Counted from the stretch's first letter, positions 48,016 to 55,702 are shown. The stretch is DNA of 61,923 bases from Rickettsiales bacterium (GCA_022763105.1 JALEGK010000047.1:1-61923), one strand, 5' to 3'. The notes: a model not told the origin generated them from the letters alone. A program made the numbers and translations.

Positions 48016-48824
48016 TAGTTGCCCCGGTCCATCCAACCATCGATGGTTTGACCAATTTTAGTAAGCAGCGATGGGTCTTTCTTGTCGATGGCGTCATCAA
48101 TTGATTCAAGTCGCGATGCATATTGGCTGATAAGAGGGTCATCATGATTTTGGATGCGTAAATCAGATAATGCTGTATTGGCCTGTTTTAAAGCATCGCG
48201 GGCAATATCAAAACTATTGTGCTTTAGGAATATCTCGCTTGCTTGTGTATGAAACTCTAGACGGTTTTTGGCATCGCCTGTGTAATTGCCGATGCGCATT
48301 TTACGATAGATATGGTCTAGTTCACGGTCTGCTTGAATGGTTAGGCGGCTGACATCGTCAATACCTGACTGGTTTAGAGCGACAAGCGCTTTGTCTAGGT
48401 GATGAGTGATGGTGTTGCTGGTGGTAGAACGATTGAATGTTACCAAACGATATTCAAGCGGTTTAATCTTTGATTTGGCAAGTGTGTCCAACACATCTTC
48501 TGTTTCGTTGAAGCGTTGTTTGCCGTGTGTGGAAGGGATGTATAATTTGCTAACCGTACCATGGCTTAGATAGGTGAGCTCTACTAACAAATCGCTTTGC
48601 TTGTACCCTTTCTTAGTGAAGTATTTGGCACGGCTATTTGCTGTTTTAATATGCTCTATCGCTTGGTTCTTGCGTTGAAGGTCTAGATCAATTTTTGCCT
48701 GATAGATTGGCTTTAAAACGCCTGAGGTGCTTCTTGTGTATGCCGGTGCGTTGTTATTATTATTTCCACCATTATTCAGACAAGCGGTAAGACATAAGGT
48801 TAGAAAAACAGCTATATATCTCAT
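48015..48824 (-). CDS. Lipoprotein of unknown function, co-translated with zntB
   Basis: The 269-residue protein has a lipobox LTAC (Cys15), then a poly-Asn patch (NNGGNNNNN), and a mostly helical, charged body. I recognise no domain. The central part (about 60-150) alternates strands and helices; the C-terminal half is helical with repeated LKQA/LESID-type segments. It lies directly before zntB with overlapping stop and start, so an envelope role linked to metal transport is suggested by position only. Confidence 0.72.
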   Translation of the reverse strand: MRYIAVFLTLCLTACLNNGGNNNNNAPAYTRSTSGVLKPIYQAKIDLDLQRKNQAIEHIKTANSRAKYFTKKGYKQSDLLVELTYLSHGTVSKLYIPSTHGKQRFNETEDVLDTLAKSKIKPLEYRLVTFNRSTTSNTITHHLDKALVALNQSGIDDVSRLTIQADRELDHIYRKMRIGNYTGDAKNRLEFHTQASEIFLKHNSFDIARDALKQANTALSDLRIQNHDDPLISQYASRLESIDDAIDKKDPSLLTKIGQTIDGWMDRGN

Positions 48825-48945
48825 TCAGATTCTCCTCAACTGCTATCATAATCATTTATCACGCTTTGGCAGCGATGCAATCTTTATCACTCTAAAAGAC
48901 ATTTGAACTTAGAAAAGCCATTAGATTACAACTGCCTGAAGCGGT

Positions 48946-49125
48946 TTATATATTGGGGCGACTTCTGGAATCGATGCCGCCGAAAATTAAAGCCAGCAGA
49001 AATAAAGCCACAAATATAAAGAATATAAATTCGGCTATTTCTGCAGATGCAGCGGCAATACCGCCAAATCCGAAGACGGCAGCAATCACTGCGACCACCA
49101 GAAACATTAATGCAAGACGTAACAT
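48946..49125 (-). CDS. DUF1328 family small membrane protein (first copy)
   Basis: This 59-residue protein starts MLRLALMFLVVAVIAAVFGFGG and contains GGIAAAS, the DUF1328 signature with two membrane helices. The family (YtjA-like) consists of tiny membrane proteins commonly raised in stress and stationary phase; function is unknown. AAGGAG precedes the ATG. A second DUF1328 gene is at 54420-54605, and the two share the N-terminal helix pattern. It follows the entericidin gene by 11 bp. Confidence 0.88.
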   Translation of the reverse strand: MLRLALMFLVVAVIAAVFGFGGIAAASAEIAEFIFFIFVALFLLALIFGGIDSRSRPNI

Positions 49126-49136
49126 GTTTTTCTCCT

Positions 49137-49283
49137 TTACTTACCGTATGTGTTATTTTCCTCAGCGCTGTTATCAATTGCATTACCGGCTGCGCGAATA
49201 TCTTCGCCAACACCTTCAATCGTATTACAAGCAGCAATTAGCGAGATTGCTAATGCGGCGCATAAGGTCAATAGCCACTTCAT
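49137..49283 (-). CDS. Entericidin-family small lipoprotein
   Basis: The 48-residue protein has a signal peptide ending in lipobox IAAC (Cys19) and continues NTIEGVGEDIRAAGNAID, the entericidin A/B pattern. Entericidins are stress- and stationary-phase-induced lipoproteins originally described as an antidote/bacteriolytic pair. Only one gene is here, so no antidote pairing is visible. GGAG precedes the ATG. It is upstream of the DUF1328 gene on the same strand. Confidence 0.88.
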   Translation of the reverse strand: MKWLLTLCAALAISLIAACNTIEGVGEDIRAAGNAIDNSAEENNTYGK

Positions 49284-49360
49284 GGTTTTCTCCATCATTG
49301 TTATGGTTAGAGTGTATCGAACCCGCTGTTAGTAAGCGATGTGGCAGAGGGGGAGTGCAA

Positions 49361-49378
49361 ATAAAGAGAGGATAAAGA
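49361..49378 (-). promoter_or_regulatory. Doubled TCTTTAT element before entericidin-DUF1328
   Basis: On the minus strand TCTTTAT occurs twice, at 49378-49372 and 49367-49361; the nearer copy lies 78 bp before the entericidin ATG at 49283. This matches the spacing of the dps-type elements, but only the core is shared. Confidence 0.35.
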
Positions 49379-49385
49379 TGGGGGC

Positions 49386-50426
49386 TTAAAAGCGATAAGA
49401 CAGCGTGATGGCCCCAAACTGATCGCTACCACTTTGCGTTTTGAACTCTTTAGAAGAGAAGACGTGCGTGTAACCGATACGGAAGGTTTGATAGGTGATG
49501 ACCGCACCGATTTGTATCGAGCCAATATAATGTTCTTTATCGACGCTGTGGCTGTCTTTCCAGCTATTGCCATCTAGAAAGATGTTATGTGCCACGGCGC
49601 GACCTTCGATGCCCGCGAATATATAGCCACCTAAATGCTGAGTGGGGATATAGAAATCGGAGCCGGGCAGGCTGGGGCGAATACGCGGTGGGCCGTAATC
49701 GGCAGGCAGATCAAAACCCAGACGTGCTGTGGCGCCAACTGCAGCTTGGGTAAAGACATTGCCTAAGCTGCCGCCCATATGTGGGGTGATATCTGCGCCA
49801 AGCCCGAAAGGTTCAAACTCGACGAGGTTGCGCCATTTGCGCTCATAGGTGAGCATGATGACTGGCTCGTCTTTTAGCTGATTATGCCAGCCTTTTGGGT
49901 CCTTGGAATTTGTCCATTCATGGACTTTATCTTGTACAGGTTCGGCTTGTGCTGATTCGCCAACGATACCGATTGAGAGTTCTAGGTTATCTAGCCGGTA
50001 TCCTGTATCAGACGTAATGCCTATATTTCCGTAGAGCCATCCTGCGTATGGGCGGTCATTCACCTGCAATGCCCGTTGAGTGATATCTTCTGGCGTATAC
50101 ATATTTTGACCAACGGCCAGACTGTAACGTTTGCGCCCATGGCTTGCGAAGAACGGAAGCTGGCTTGCCGTCCCACTTAGCCAGTCGGGGATATCATTTT
50201 CCGGCGACAGATACGACGCTCTGAAGCCATTGGTATAATGCTGATCTGATCCGGCCCAGCGATCATTCTCCCAGGCTAAGGTCAGGATGCCTTTATCATC
50301 TGCTTGCTTGTGCGGGTTGGGTTTAGGCTGTGTGTCGTCTTCAGCGTACCCGTTGTGAAAGGAGCATAAAAAAACGCATAGCATAAAACCCGCTACACGT
50401 TTTTTTGTTTTTAGTAATGTTGTCAT
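49386..50426 (-). CDS. LpxR-like outer-membrane lipid A deacylase (DUF2219)
   Basis: The 346-residue protein has a signal peptide (about 1-28) and the LpxR family pattern. That pattern includes LTLAWENDRWAGSDQHYTNGFR with the Asn-Asp pair thought to bind calcium, RPYAGWLYGNIGI, and a C-terminal strand ending in a terminal Phe, as outer-membrane barrels do. LpxR removes the 3'-acyloxyacyl chain of lipid A and so changes endotoxin structure and envelope properties. It stands in the stress block without obvious partners. Confidence 0.85.
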   Translation of the reverse strand: MTTLLKTKKRVAGFMLCVFLCSFHNGYAEDDTQPKPNPHKQADDKGILTLAWENDRWAGSDQHYTNGFRASYLSPENDIPDWLSGTASQLPFFASHGRKRYSLAVGQNMYTPEDITQRALQVNDRPYAGWLYGNIGITSDTGYRLDNLELSIGIVGESAQAEPVQDKVHEWTNSKDPKGWHNQLKDEPVIMLTYERKWRNLVEFEPFGLGADITPHMGGSLGNVFTQAAVGATARLGFDLPADYGPPRIRPSLPGSDFYIPTQHLGGYIFAGIEGRAVAHNIFLDGNSWKDSHSVDKEHYIGSIQIGAVITYQTFRIGYTHVFSSKEFKTQSGSDQFGAITLSYRF

Positions 50427-50493
50427 CTTTCCAGATACTCACTTTCTTATAGCAATCTAGCACATGGTGTGTGCCATGTATCCGGAATCCACT

Positions 50494-50619
50494 CTACATA
50501 TGTTGGGTCCAGCTCATTATCGCACTATTTGTAACTAAATAGCCGATTGCTCCGAGAATAGCTCCGATAACATATAATAGGGCATCGTCACCAGTGAATT
50601 CTAAATCTAACGCTTTCAT
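50494..50619 (-). CDS. Small single-pass membrane protein, 41 residues
   Basis: The ATG at 50619 is preceded by AGGAGG with good spacing. The 41-residue product has one hydrophobic segment (LLYVIGAILGAIGYLV) and no recognised family. The frame extends upstream to 50709, but that part is not needed and lacks a start signal. The strong ribosome-binding site supports it as a real micro-gene. Confidence 0.5.
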   Translation of the reverse strand: MKALDLEFTGDDALLYVIGAILGAIGYLVTNSAIMSWTQHM

Positions 50620-50762
50620 AACATCCTCCTGCTTTTGGATGAGCTCAGCATGTAGCGATGCGCGAAAGAATGGAATATGGAGGAGGGGGTGCTTTTGTAA
50701 AAAGCTCATAAGGATTTGTTTATCGCGTTGATATTTATTGACTAATTCGGGTTATTTATCTC

Positions 50763-50774
50763 TTCTTTATGAAT
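50763..50774 (+). promoter_or_regulatory. TTCTTTATGAAT element before the acidic small protein gene
   Basis: TTCTTTATGAAT matches the dps-type TTCTTTATGTAT in 11 of 12 positions and ends about 80-84 bp before the ATG at 50854. TTGACT at 50738-50743 lies upstream. Confidence 0.4.
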
Positions 50775-50853
50775 AACATGGTGACACCGCAGCGCATTCT
50801 TACATGAGGCATCATACCATCCGATCATCACGAACGCACAAAGGAGAAAAGTG

Positions 50854-51081
50854 ATGAATCGTTTTAATAATATACCGACTCAGATTGATATCATTGATTA
50901 CATGCTCAGCCAGTCAGGTGAAGTGCCGATGCTTGATCGTTCGCTATCCAATAATGACATGAGCGATCAGCAATTGCATGCTGAAGGGATTGACGCTCAT
51001 CATGATGAAGAACAGAATGACGAATTTGACGAAGAAAAACTTGTGACTGATCGTCGCTATTCTCGCCGATTGGTCATGTAA
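50854..51081 (+). CDS. Small acidic hydrophilic protein of unknown function
   Basis: The 75-residue protein has an N-terminal part of mixed residues, then a strongly acidic stretch (HHDEEQNDEFDEEKLV) and a basic end (DRRYSRRLVM). No signal peptide or membrane helix is seen, so it is cytoplasmic. I recognise no family. AAGGAG lies 7 bp before the ATG at 50854 (a GTG at 50851 is adjacent). Its upstream element places it with dps and the OB-fold gene as a possible stress gene. Confidence 0.65.
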   Translation: MNRFNNIPTQIDIIDYMLSQSGEVPMLDRSLSNNDMSDQQLHAEGIDAHHDEEQNDEFDEEKLVTDRRYSRRLVM

Positions 51082-51152
51082 TATGCATGATCTTACCCGA
51101 AGGCTCGGTGGCTAAGCTGAACGAGTGTGTGGCTGGCCACCTGTAACCTTTT

Positions 51153-51175
51153 GTAATAGCCAAAAATGCTATTAC
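51153..51175 (+). promoter_or_regulatory. Inverted repeat GTAATAGC-N7-GCTATTAC upstream of the KdpD-like kinase
   Basis: Two perfect 8-bp arms are separated by 7 nt, about 76 bp before the kinase start and 72 bp after the acidic-protein gene. No T run follows, so it looks more like a dimer operator than a terminator. The 170-bp gap otherwise holds nothing I can identify. Confidence 0.5.
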
Positions 51176-51251
51176 TTATGGAATATTTATACCATCGCCG
51201 CGATAATAAGTGCTAAGCAGTAGGGATAACAACTGAGTGATACAGTATAGC

Positions 51252-53225
51252 ATGAAGATTATTGTCGCATTGAGCGCACATCCTAAAATGGGGGTCTTAC
51301 TCAATACGGCTGCCAGGCGAGCGGCTGAGTTGGGTGTTGACTGGACGGTGGTGTATGTCGAGACACCGATTCACCATTTAAGAGGTGAAGAACATCAGCA
51401 AGCGGTTCTACGAAGTATTACCAAAGCGCAAGAAATGGGAGCACACATACGCCGCGTAGAAGCACGCCGTGTCGATGATGGAATTACCACTTTCTTTGAA
51501 GAGATAGAAGGGCCGGCAGAATTATTTATTGGTAAATCGCCAACCGTGAAGCGTGGTTTCTTTAAGGCGCGCCCTTTGTATCTACGTCTGCAATCGAAAC
51601 TTGATGAGAGTATAATCATCAACCCGGTACCATTGCTTGGGCGCAGCCCATCTTCCGAAATTCGAGGTGATATCTTTCGTCTAAGAGCCGTAAAACTAAT
51701 TCACTTGCTGTATGCATCTGTCAGTGTTTTTTGCGCCTATATCATTACCGAGCTGATTCGTACCACTATGAGTGCCGCCGAATTTAATGCAGCCAGCTAT
51801 AACACCAATATCGTGTTCATGCTGCCACCGGTATTTATTGCGATTCGCTATGGATTGATTCCAGGAATGACCGCCGCATTGCTTGGGTTTTTGGCGATGA
51901 ATTATTTCTACATCGAACCGATTTACAAGCTGGATGTGGTGGAAACACATGACATGATCAATGCGATTTTGTTTTTCGGAACGACGCTGATTATGGCATT
52001 GGTGGGCAGTTATTCGAATGCTTATGCCGACTCTGTCATGCTGCGCGAGAAACGTACGCAAGTTTTGTTCTCTATCAATGAGGTGATATCCGAATCTGAT
52101 TCGCGAGATAAGGCGTTAGAGAATATTCACGAGACGATCTCAGAGTTTTTGCAGATGGATGTGGCGATCTTTTTGCCACCGATACTAAACCCGGAAGCCA
52201 TTGAAGTGGCCTATGCCAGCGAGCTGGCCCATTTCTCTGATTACGAGAATTATGCGATTGAAGATAGCTGGAAGTTGGTGCGCACTACGGGGTGTGGCAC
52301 GCCGCGTTTTTCAAAATCGCATTGGCGCTTTGAGCCGATGATTACAGGGCATGATCGCTTTGGTGTGCTTGGTGTTCATGTGCCACCTAAATGCTCGATT
52401 GATGCGACCTTTGGCCAGCTAGTGGCGGCATTGGCCGATCAGGCAGGCAATATTTTGCACCGTTTGGAATTATCCAAAGAGGTGGAACAAAAACGTATTT
52501 CGGAAGAGCGCGAGAAATTGCGTTCTATGTTGCTGTCTTCTGTCTCGCATGATTTGAAGACGCCGCTTGCGTCTATCATTGGCTCGCTCAGCGTTTATCA
52601 TGGCATGTTTGACACCTTGCCAGATGATAAGAAGCGCGAGCTGACAGAAACCGCCTTAGATGAGGCGCAGCGCTTAGATAGTTTCATTACTAATATCTTA
52701 GATATGACGCGCTTAGAGAGTGGGTCGATTGACTTTAAGCAAGAATGGGAAGATCCTGTTGCATTAGTAAAGCGAGTGAAAAAACGTCTGAAGCAACGCT
52801 TGCGACATCACACTCTTACCATCAAGCCCCTAGACGCACCGATTGAAATTCAAGTAGATGCTATGATGACGGAGCAGGTGATTCAGAATCTACTCGATAA
52901 TGCCGCGAAATATACGCCAGCCGGTTCAGACATATTTGTTGAATGGGCAATGGATGATAACAGCTTCTGTCTACGTGTCAGAGACTCTGGCGCGGGTATT
53001 CCGGAAGATAAGCTCGCCAAGATTTTTGATAAATATGAGCGCTTGCGTCAGCAAGACAGCAAGGTCGCGGGTACAGGGCTTGGGCTTGCTATTACCAAGG
53101 CCGTCATGGAAGGCCAAGATGGCAGCATTACGGTTGAAAACCATGAGCAAGGTGGTGCAGTGTTTACACTGACATTCAAACATTTTCGACTCTTGGAAGA
53201 GGGGGTGAAACAAGTCGTATCGTGA
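51252..53225 (+). CDS. KdpD-like sensor histidine kinase lacking the N-terminal KdpD domain
   Basis: The 657-residue protein begins directly with the universal-stress-protein domain (about 1-130), followed by four membrane helices of the DUF4118 type (about 145-265). A GAF-like region (about 285-410), HisKA with His433 in SVSHDLKTPLAS, and HATPase (NLLDNAAKYTP, DSGAGIP, GTGLGLAI) complete it. Classical KdpD has an extra P-loop sensor domain of about 230 residues before the USP domain, which is absent here. No kdpFABC genes are present, so it is unlikely to be a simple potassium-pump regulator. Its stop overlaps the GTG of the next gene (GTGA). Confidence 0.88.
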   Translation: MKIIVALSAHPKMGVLLNTAARRAAELGVDWTVVYVETPIHHLRGEEHQQAVLRSITKAQEMGAHIRRVEARRVDDGITTFFEEIEGPAELFIGKSPTVKRGFFKARPLYLRLQSKLDESIIINPVPLLGRSPSSEIRGDIFRLRAVKLIHLLYASVSVFCAYIITELIRTTMSAAEFNAASYNTNIVFMLPPVFIAIRYGLIPGMTAALLGFLAMNYFYIEPIYKLDVVETHDMINAILFFGTTLIMALVGSYSNAYADSVMLREKRTQVLFSINEVISESDSRDKALENIHETISEFLQMDVAIFLPPILNPEAIEVAYASELAHFSDYENYAIEDSWKLVRTTGCGTPRFSKSHWRFEPMITGHDRFGVLGVHVPPKCSIDATFGQLVAALADQAGNILHRLELSKEVEQKRISEEREKLRSMLLSSVSHDLKTPLASIIGSLSVYHGMFDTLPDDKKRELTETALDEAQRLDSFITNILDMTRLESGSIDFKQEWEDPVALVKRVKKRLKQRLRHHTLTIKPLDAPIEIQVDAMMTEQVIQNLLDNAAKYTPAGSDIFVEWAMDDNSFCLRVRDSGAGIPEDKLAKIFDKYERLRQQDSKVAGTGLGLAITKAVMEGQDGSITVENHEQGGAVFTLTFKHFRLLEEGVKQVVS

Positions 53226-53596
53226 CGTTACTAAAGGATAAACGCATATTAGCTATTGATGATACGGATGCGATTCGTTCTTTCTTGCGGATCTCAATGG
53301 AAGCGCATGGGGCCACCTTCTATGAGGCGGATACTGCAATGGGTGGTGTGCGTTTGGCAAAAGAACAGAACCCCGATTTGGTGGTGCTAGATTTAGGGCT
53401 GCCGGACAAGGATGGCTTAGACATTTTGCCGGAGCTAAAAGCCTTGGATGGTGCGCCGAATGTCATTATTCTGAGTGTACGAAAAGATTTATACGTCAAA
53501 GAAAAAGCCAGAGAGTTGGGTGCAGATGCCTATCTTACCAAGCCATTTATGATGGATGATCTGATGGAGACAATCCAAGAATATTTGAATCAATAA
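53222..53596 (+). CDS. Single-domain response regulator (CheY-like receiver)
   Basis: The 124-residue protein is a receiver with no output domain: acidic pocket AIDDTDAIRS, phosphoacceptor Asp57 in VVLDLGLPD, and the conserved Lys in LTKPF. It starts with GTG overlapping the kinase stop, so it is co-translated with the kinase. It probably competes for phosphate with the KdpE-like regulator downstream, or contacts another partner. Confidence 0.9.
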   Translation: MTLLKDKRILAIDDTDAIRSFLRISMEAHGATFYEADTAMGGVRLAKEQNPDLVVLDLGLPDKDGLDILPELKALDGAPNVIILSVRKDLYVKEKARELGADAYLTKPFMMDDLMETIQEYLNQ

Positions 53597-53624
53597 TTGA
53601 GAGAACTAAGCGAGAAGGAATATC

Positions 53625-54359
53625 ATGTCGGATATCAAAAACACGGTGCTCATTGTCGATGATGAGCCGCAAATTCGTAAGATGCTGAAGATCACGTTGG
53701 AAGGCATGTCCTATAAAACCGAGGAATGCGACAATGGTAAAGAAGGGGTGCGTTTATGTGCCTCTGTGAAGCCTGACCTTGTGTTACTTGATCTGGGCCT
53801 TCCGGATATGGATGGTAAGGAAGTGATAGAGCAGGTGCGTGAATGGTCACAGGTGCCAATCATTGTGCTATCCGTTCGCGATGATGATGAAGAGATTGCC
53901 AAGGCACTTAATTTGGGTGCCGATGATTATGTCACCAAACCGTTTAACCATGAGGTGTTATTGGCACGTATCAATGCCAATTTGCGTAAAGCCGTGACGA
54001 AAGAAGCGGGCGAGTCTGTGCTTGAGAATGGCAAAATTAAGATGGATTTGGTGCGTCATGAAGTTTTTTTGGATGATGAGAAAACCAGCTTCACGCCCAA
54101 AGAATATGAGTTGTTGCGTTATCTGATGACCCATCGTGGCAAGATGCTTACCCATAAACAAATCTTGAAGGATGTGTGGGGACCAGCGCATGGCGATGAT
54201 ATGCAATATCTGCGTGTCTATATTGGTCAGATTCGTGAGAAGATCGAGAAAGACTCATCCGCGCCAGACTATATCGTGACAGAGCCGGGTATCGGCTATC
54301 GTATGGAAACGGTGAAGCGATTTGAAAGCTCTGACAATACTGGTGAAGATGCAGCATAA
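53625..54359 (+). CDS. OmpR/KdpE-family DNA-binding response regulator
   Basis: The 244-residue protein has a receiver (Asp56 in LLDLGLPDMDG, LGADDYVTKPFN) and a winged-helix output domain (about 140-230: FTPKEYELLRYLMTHRGKML, then QYLRVYIGQIREKIE, GIGYRME). This is the KdpE layout. The two genes before it code for its likely kinase and a second receiver. It is followed by a strong terminator. The adjacent inverted repeat at 51153 could be its site, which is inference. Confidence 0.92.
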   Translation: MSDIKNTVLIVDDEPQIRKMLKITLEGMSYKTEECDNGKEGVRLCASVKPDLVLLDLGLPDMDGKEVIEQVREWSQVPIIVLSVRDDDEEIAKALNLGADDYVTKPFNHEVLLARINANLRKAVTKEAGESVLENGKIKMDLVRHEVFLDDEKTSFTPKEYELLRYLMTHRGKMLTHKQILKDVWGPAHGDDMQYLRVYIGQIREKIEKDSSAPDYIVTEPGIGYRMETVKRFESSDNTGEDAA

Positions 54360-54376
54360 TTCTAAAAAAGAGGTGT

Positions 54377-54405
54377 AAAAAAGGCGGCATTAAGCCGCCT
54401 TTTTT
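54377..54405 (+). terminator. Bidirectional terminator after the two-component genes
   Basis: GGCGGC pairs with GCCGCC around ATTAA, flanked by A6 and T6. It ends the plus-strand kinase operon and the minus-strand DUF1328 transcript. Confidence 0.9.
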
Positions 54406-54419
54406 GTAGTGTGAATAAG

Positions 54420-54605
54420 CTACATTCGATCGATTGCATCATCTGCGCGGCGTGCCACATGCATGACAAGCGACACGGCGAATAATGCTAGAAAGATGAA
54501 AAATAGTAGTTTGGCGATGCCGACACTTGCGGCCGCAATACCGCCAAAGCCGAAGACACCGGCGATAATGGCGACAATGAAAAACATTAATGCTAGTTGC
54601 AACAT
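54420..54605 (-). CDS. DUF1328 family small membrane protein (second copy)
   Basis: The 61-residue protein starts [22 protein letters not shown] and has two membrane helices with the GGIAAAS centre. It is clearly related to the copy at 48946-49125. Its C-terminus ([14 protein letters not shown]) is more charged than that of the other copy. AAGGAG lies upstream. It shares a terminator with the response-regulator gene. Confidence 0.9.
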   Translation of the reverse strand: MLQLALMFFIVAIIAGVFGFGGIAAASVGIAKLLFFIFLALFAVSLVMHVARRADDAIDRM

Positions 54606-54626
54606 GGTTTACTCCTTCGTTGTAGA

Positions 54627-54863
54627 TTAGTGGTGTGAATGAATGGTCAGAATGGTTTCACCCGACAGGTTGCGTGGCGCAACGATCTGTGTTGTGCCTA
54701 CATCTTGCTGCTTATTATCGAGTGTCTTCATGTGTTTTTTGAACCTTCCTGATGTGTCGTTTGCTGCCTCTCTCACTTTCAGTAACCGCAGTAATTGTGA
54801 GCTTTCCCCACGTTTATTGTGAGGGTTTTTTAAGTTGCTTCCCGTAACCTTTGATAATGGCAT
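54627..54863 (-). CDS. Small basic protein of unknown function
   Basis: The 78-residue hydrophilic protein is rich in Lys, Arg and Asn, with no signal or membrane segment (SNLKNPHNKRGESSQLLRLL, cut to its key part). AAAGGATAAGAA precedes the ATG. I recognise no family. It sits 21 bp before the second DUF1328 gene on the same strand and may be co-transcribed. Its reality rests on the start signal and position. Confidence 0.45.
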   Translation of the reverse strand: MPLSKVTGSNLKNPHNKRGESSQLLRLLKVREAANDTSGRFKKHMKTLDNKQQDVGTTQIVAPRNLSGETILTIHSHH

Positions 54864-54987
54864 TTCTTATCCTTTCTCATTGTCTGATATGTGTTCTGTC
54901 GACAAATCCATATTGGCGGGGTGAGGTTCAAATCGCGATAGGTCGGAGGGGGGAATAAGATAAATTATCTATAAATATCAATCTTGA

Positions 54988-55003
54988 TGGATTCTTTATG
55001 TAT
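54988..55003 (+). promoter_or_regulatory. 16-bp element identical to the one before dps
   Basis: TGGATTCTTTATGTAT is repeated exactly from 43460-43475. It lies 82 bp before the OB-fold protein start at 55085, against 77 bp for dps. An exact 16-base match at the same strand and spacing is unlikely to be chance. Confidence 0.55.
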
Positions 55004-55084
55004 AGCTGATGCGCGCCGCATATTTATTTTACGCCGTCGTACATAAGCTGTGATCATTGATTATTTTTAAGAAGGATGAAATCG

Positions 55085-55483
55085 ATGATTAGAACCACTC
55101 TTGCGACTATTTTCGTAACCACCGTACTTGCAGCACCTGTATATGCGGATGAGAGTCTTGGGCAGAAAGCAGACAAAGCGATGCATCAGGTAAAAGATGC
55201 GGTTGCTGGTGTCACCATTGATAGTATTGGCGAGAAAGGCGCGGTGACTGTTTCTGGTGAAGTGATTGCACTAGACAGCATTGATAATGAATTCACCTTG
55301 AAAGATGAAACGGGCGAGATTGATGTAGAACTCAATCATGATTTAACCGTAACGCTTGGCGATAAGGTGACGGTGAGTGGCGTGATCACCAGTGATATGG
55401 GTGAGAAAGAGATCGCCGCTTCGAAAGTGACTGTCACAGAGCAGGGTGTTGATGAGGAAAAAGTGAGTCAATACTCGTACTAA
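55085..55483 (+). CDS. Periplasmic OB-fold protein (NirD/YgiW/YdeI-like)
   Basis: The 132-residue protein has a signal peptide (cleavage near PVYADES) and then a small beta-barrel: VTVSGEVIALDSIDNEFTLKDETGEIDVEL, with LTVTLGDKVTVSGV as the closing strands. This matches the bacterial OB-fold (BOF) stress proteins such as YgiW and YdeI, or DUF5666-like proteins. AAGGA lies 8 bp before the ATG at 55085; the ATG at 55076 is too close to it. The gene carries the dps-type upstream element and probably heads an operon with the next gene. Confidence 0.8.
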   Translation: MIRTTLATIFVTTVLAAPVYADESLGQKADKAMHQVKDAVAGVTIDSIGEKGAVTVSGEVIALDSIDNEFTLKDETGEIDVELNHDLTVTLGDKVTVSGVITSDMGEKEIAASKVTVTEQGVDEEKVSQYSY

Positions 55484-55519
55484 ACCCTCGCATATTTCAT
55501 ATATGAAAGGAGAAGGAAG

Positions 55520-55702
55520 ATGATTAAGCAATTGATGTATGTTTCTGTGATAACGGCCGTTAGCAGTTTTGCGTTTGGCTATTCATATGCATCAGATGAG
55601 GTGCAATCTTCGGACCTTTCTATTGATGTAAATGATAGCACCATTTCAGTTACCCGTATGGTGGCTAAAGTACGCCCAGATGTGTTCACATTTGATCACT
55701 AA
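55520..55702 (+). CDS. Small exported protein of unknown function
   Basis: The 60-residue protein has a signal peptide (hydrophobic core YVSVITAVSSFAFGYSYA) and a 34-residue mature part with no recognised family. AAAGGAGAAGG is upstream. It follows the OB-fold gene by 36 bp and ends before a terminator, so the two form a unit. Confidence 0.6.
   Translation: MIKQLMYVSVITAVSSFAFGYSYASDEVQSSDLSIDVNDSTISVTRMVAKVRPDVFTFDH

Noticed and set aside
48926..49237. 103-codon minus-strand ORF covering the DUF1328/entericidin region
   Set aside because: It is out of frame with both real small genes, which carry family signatures and good ribosome-binding sites.
50462..50479. ACATGG-N6-CCATGT inverted repeat after the 41-residue gene
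   Set aside because: The stem is only 6 bp and no U tract follows on either strand, so I do not call it a terminator.
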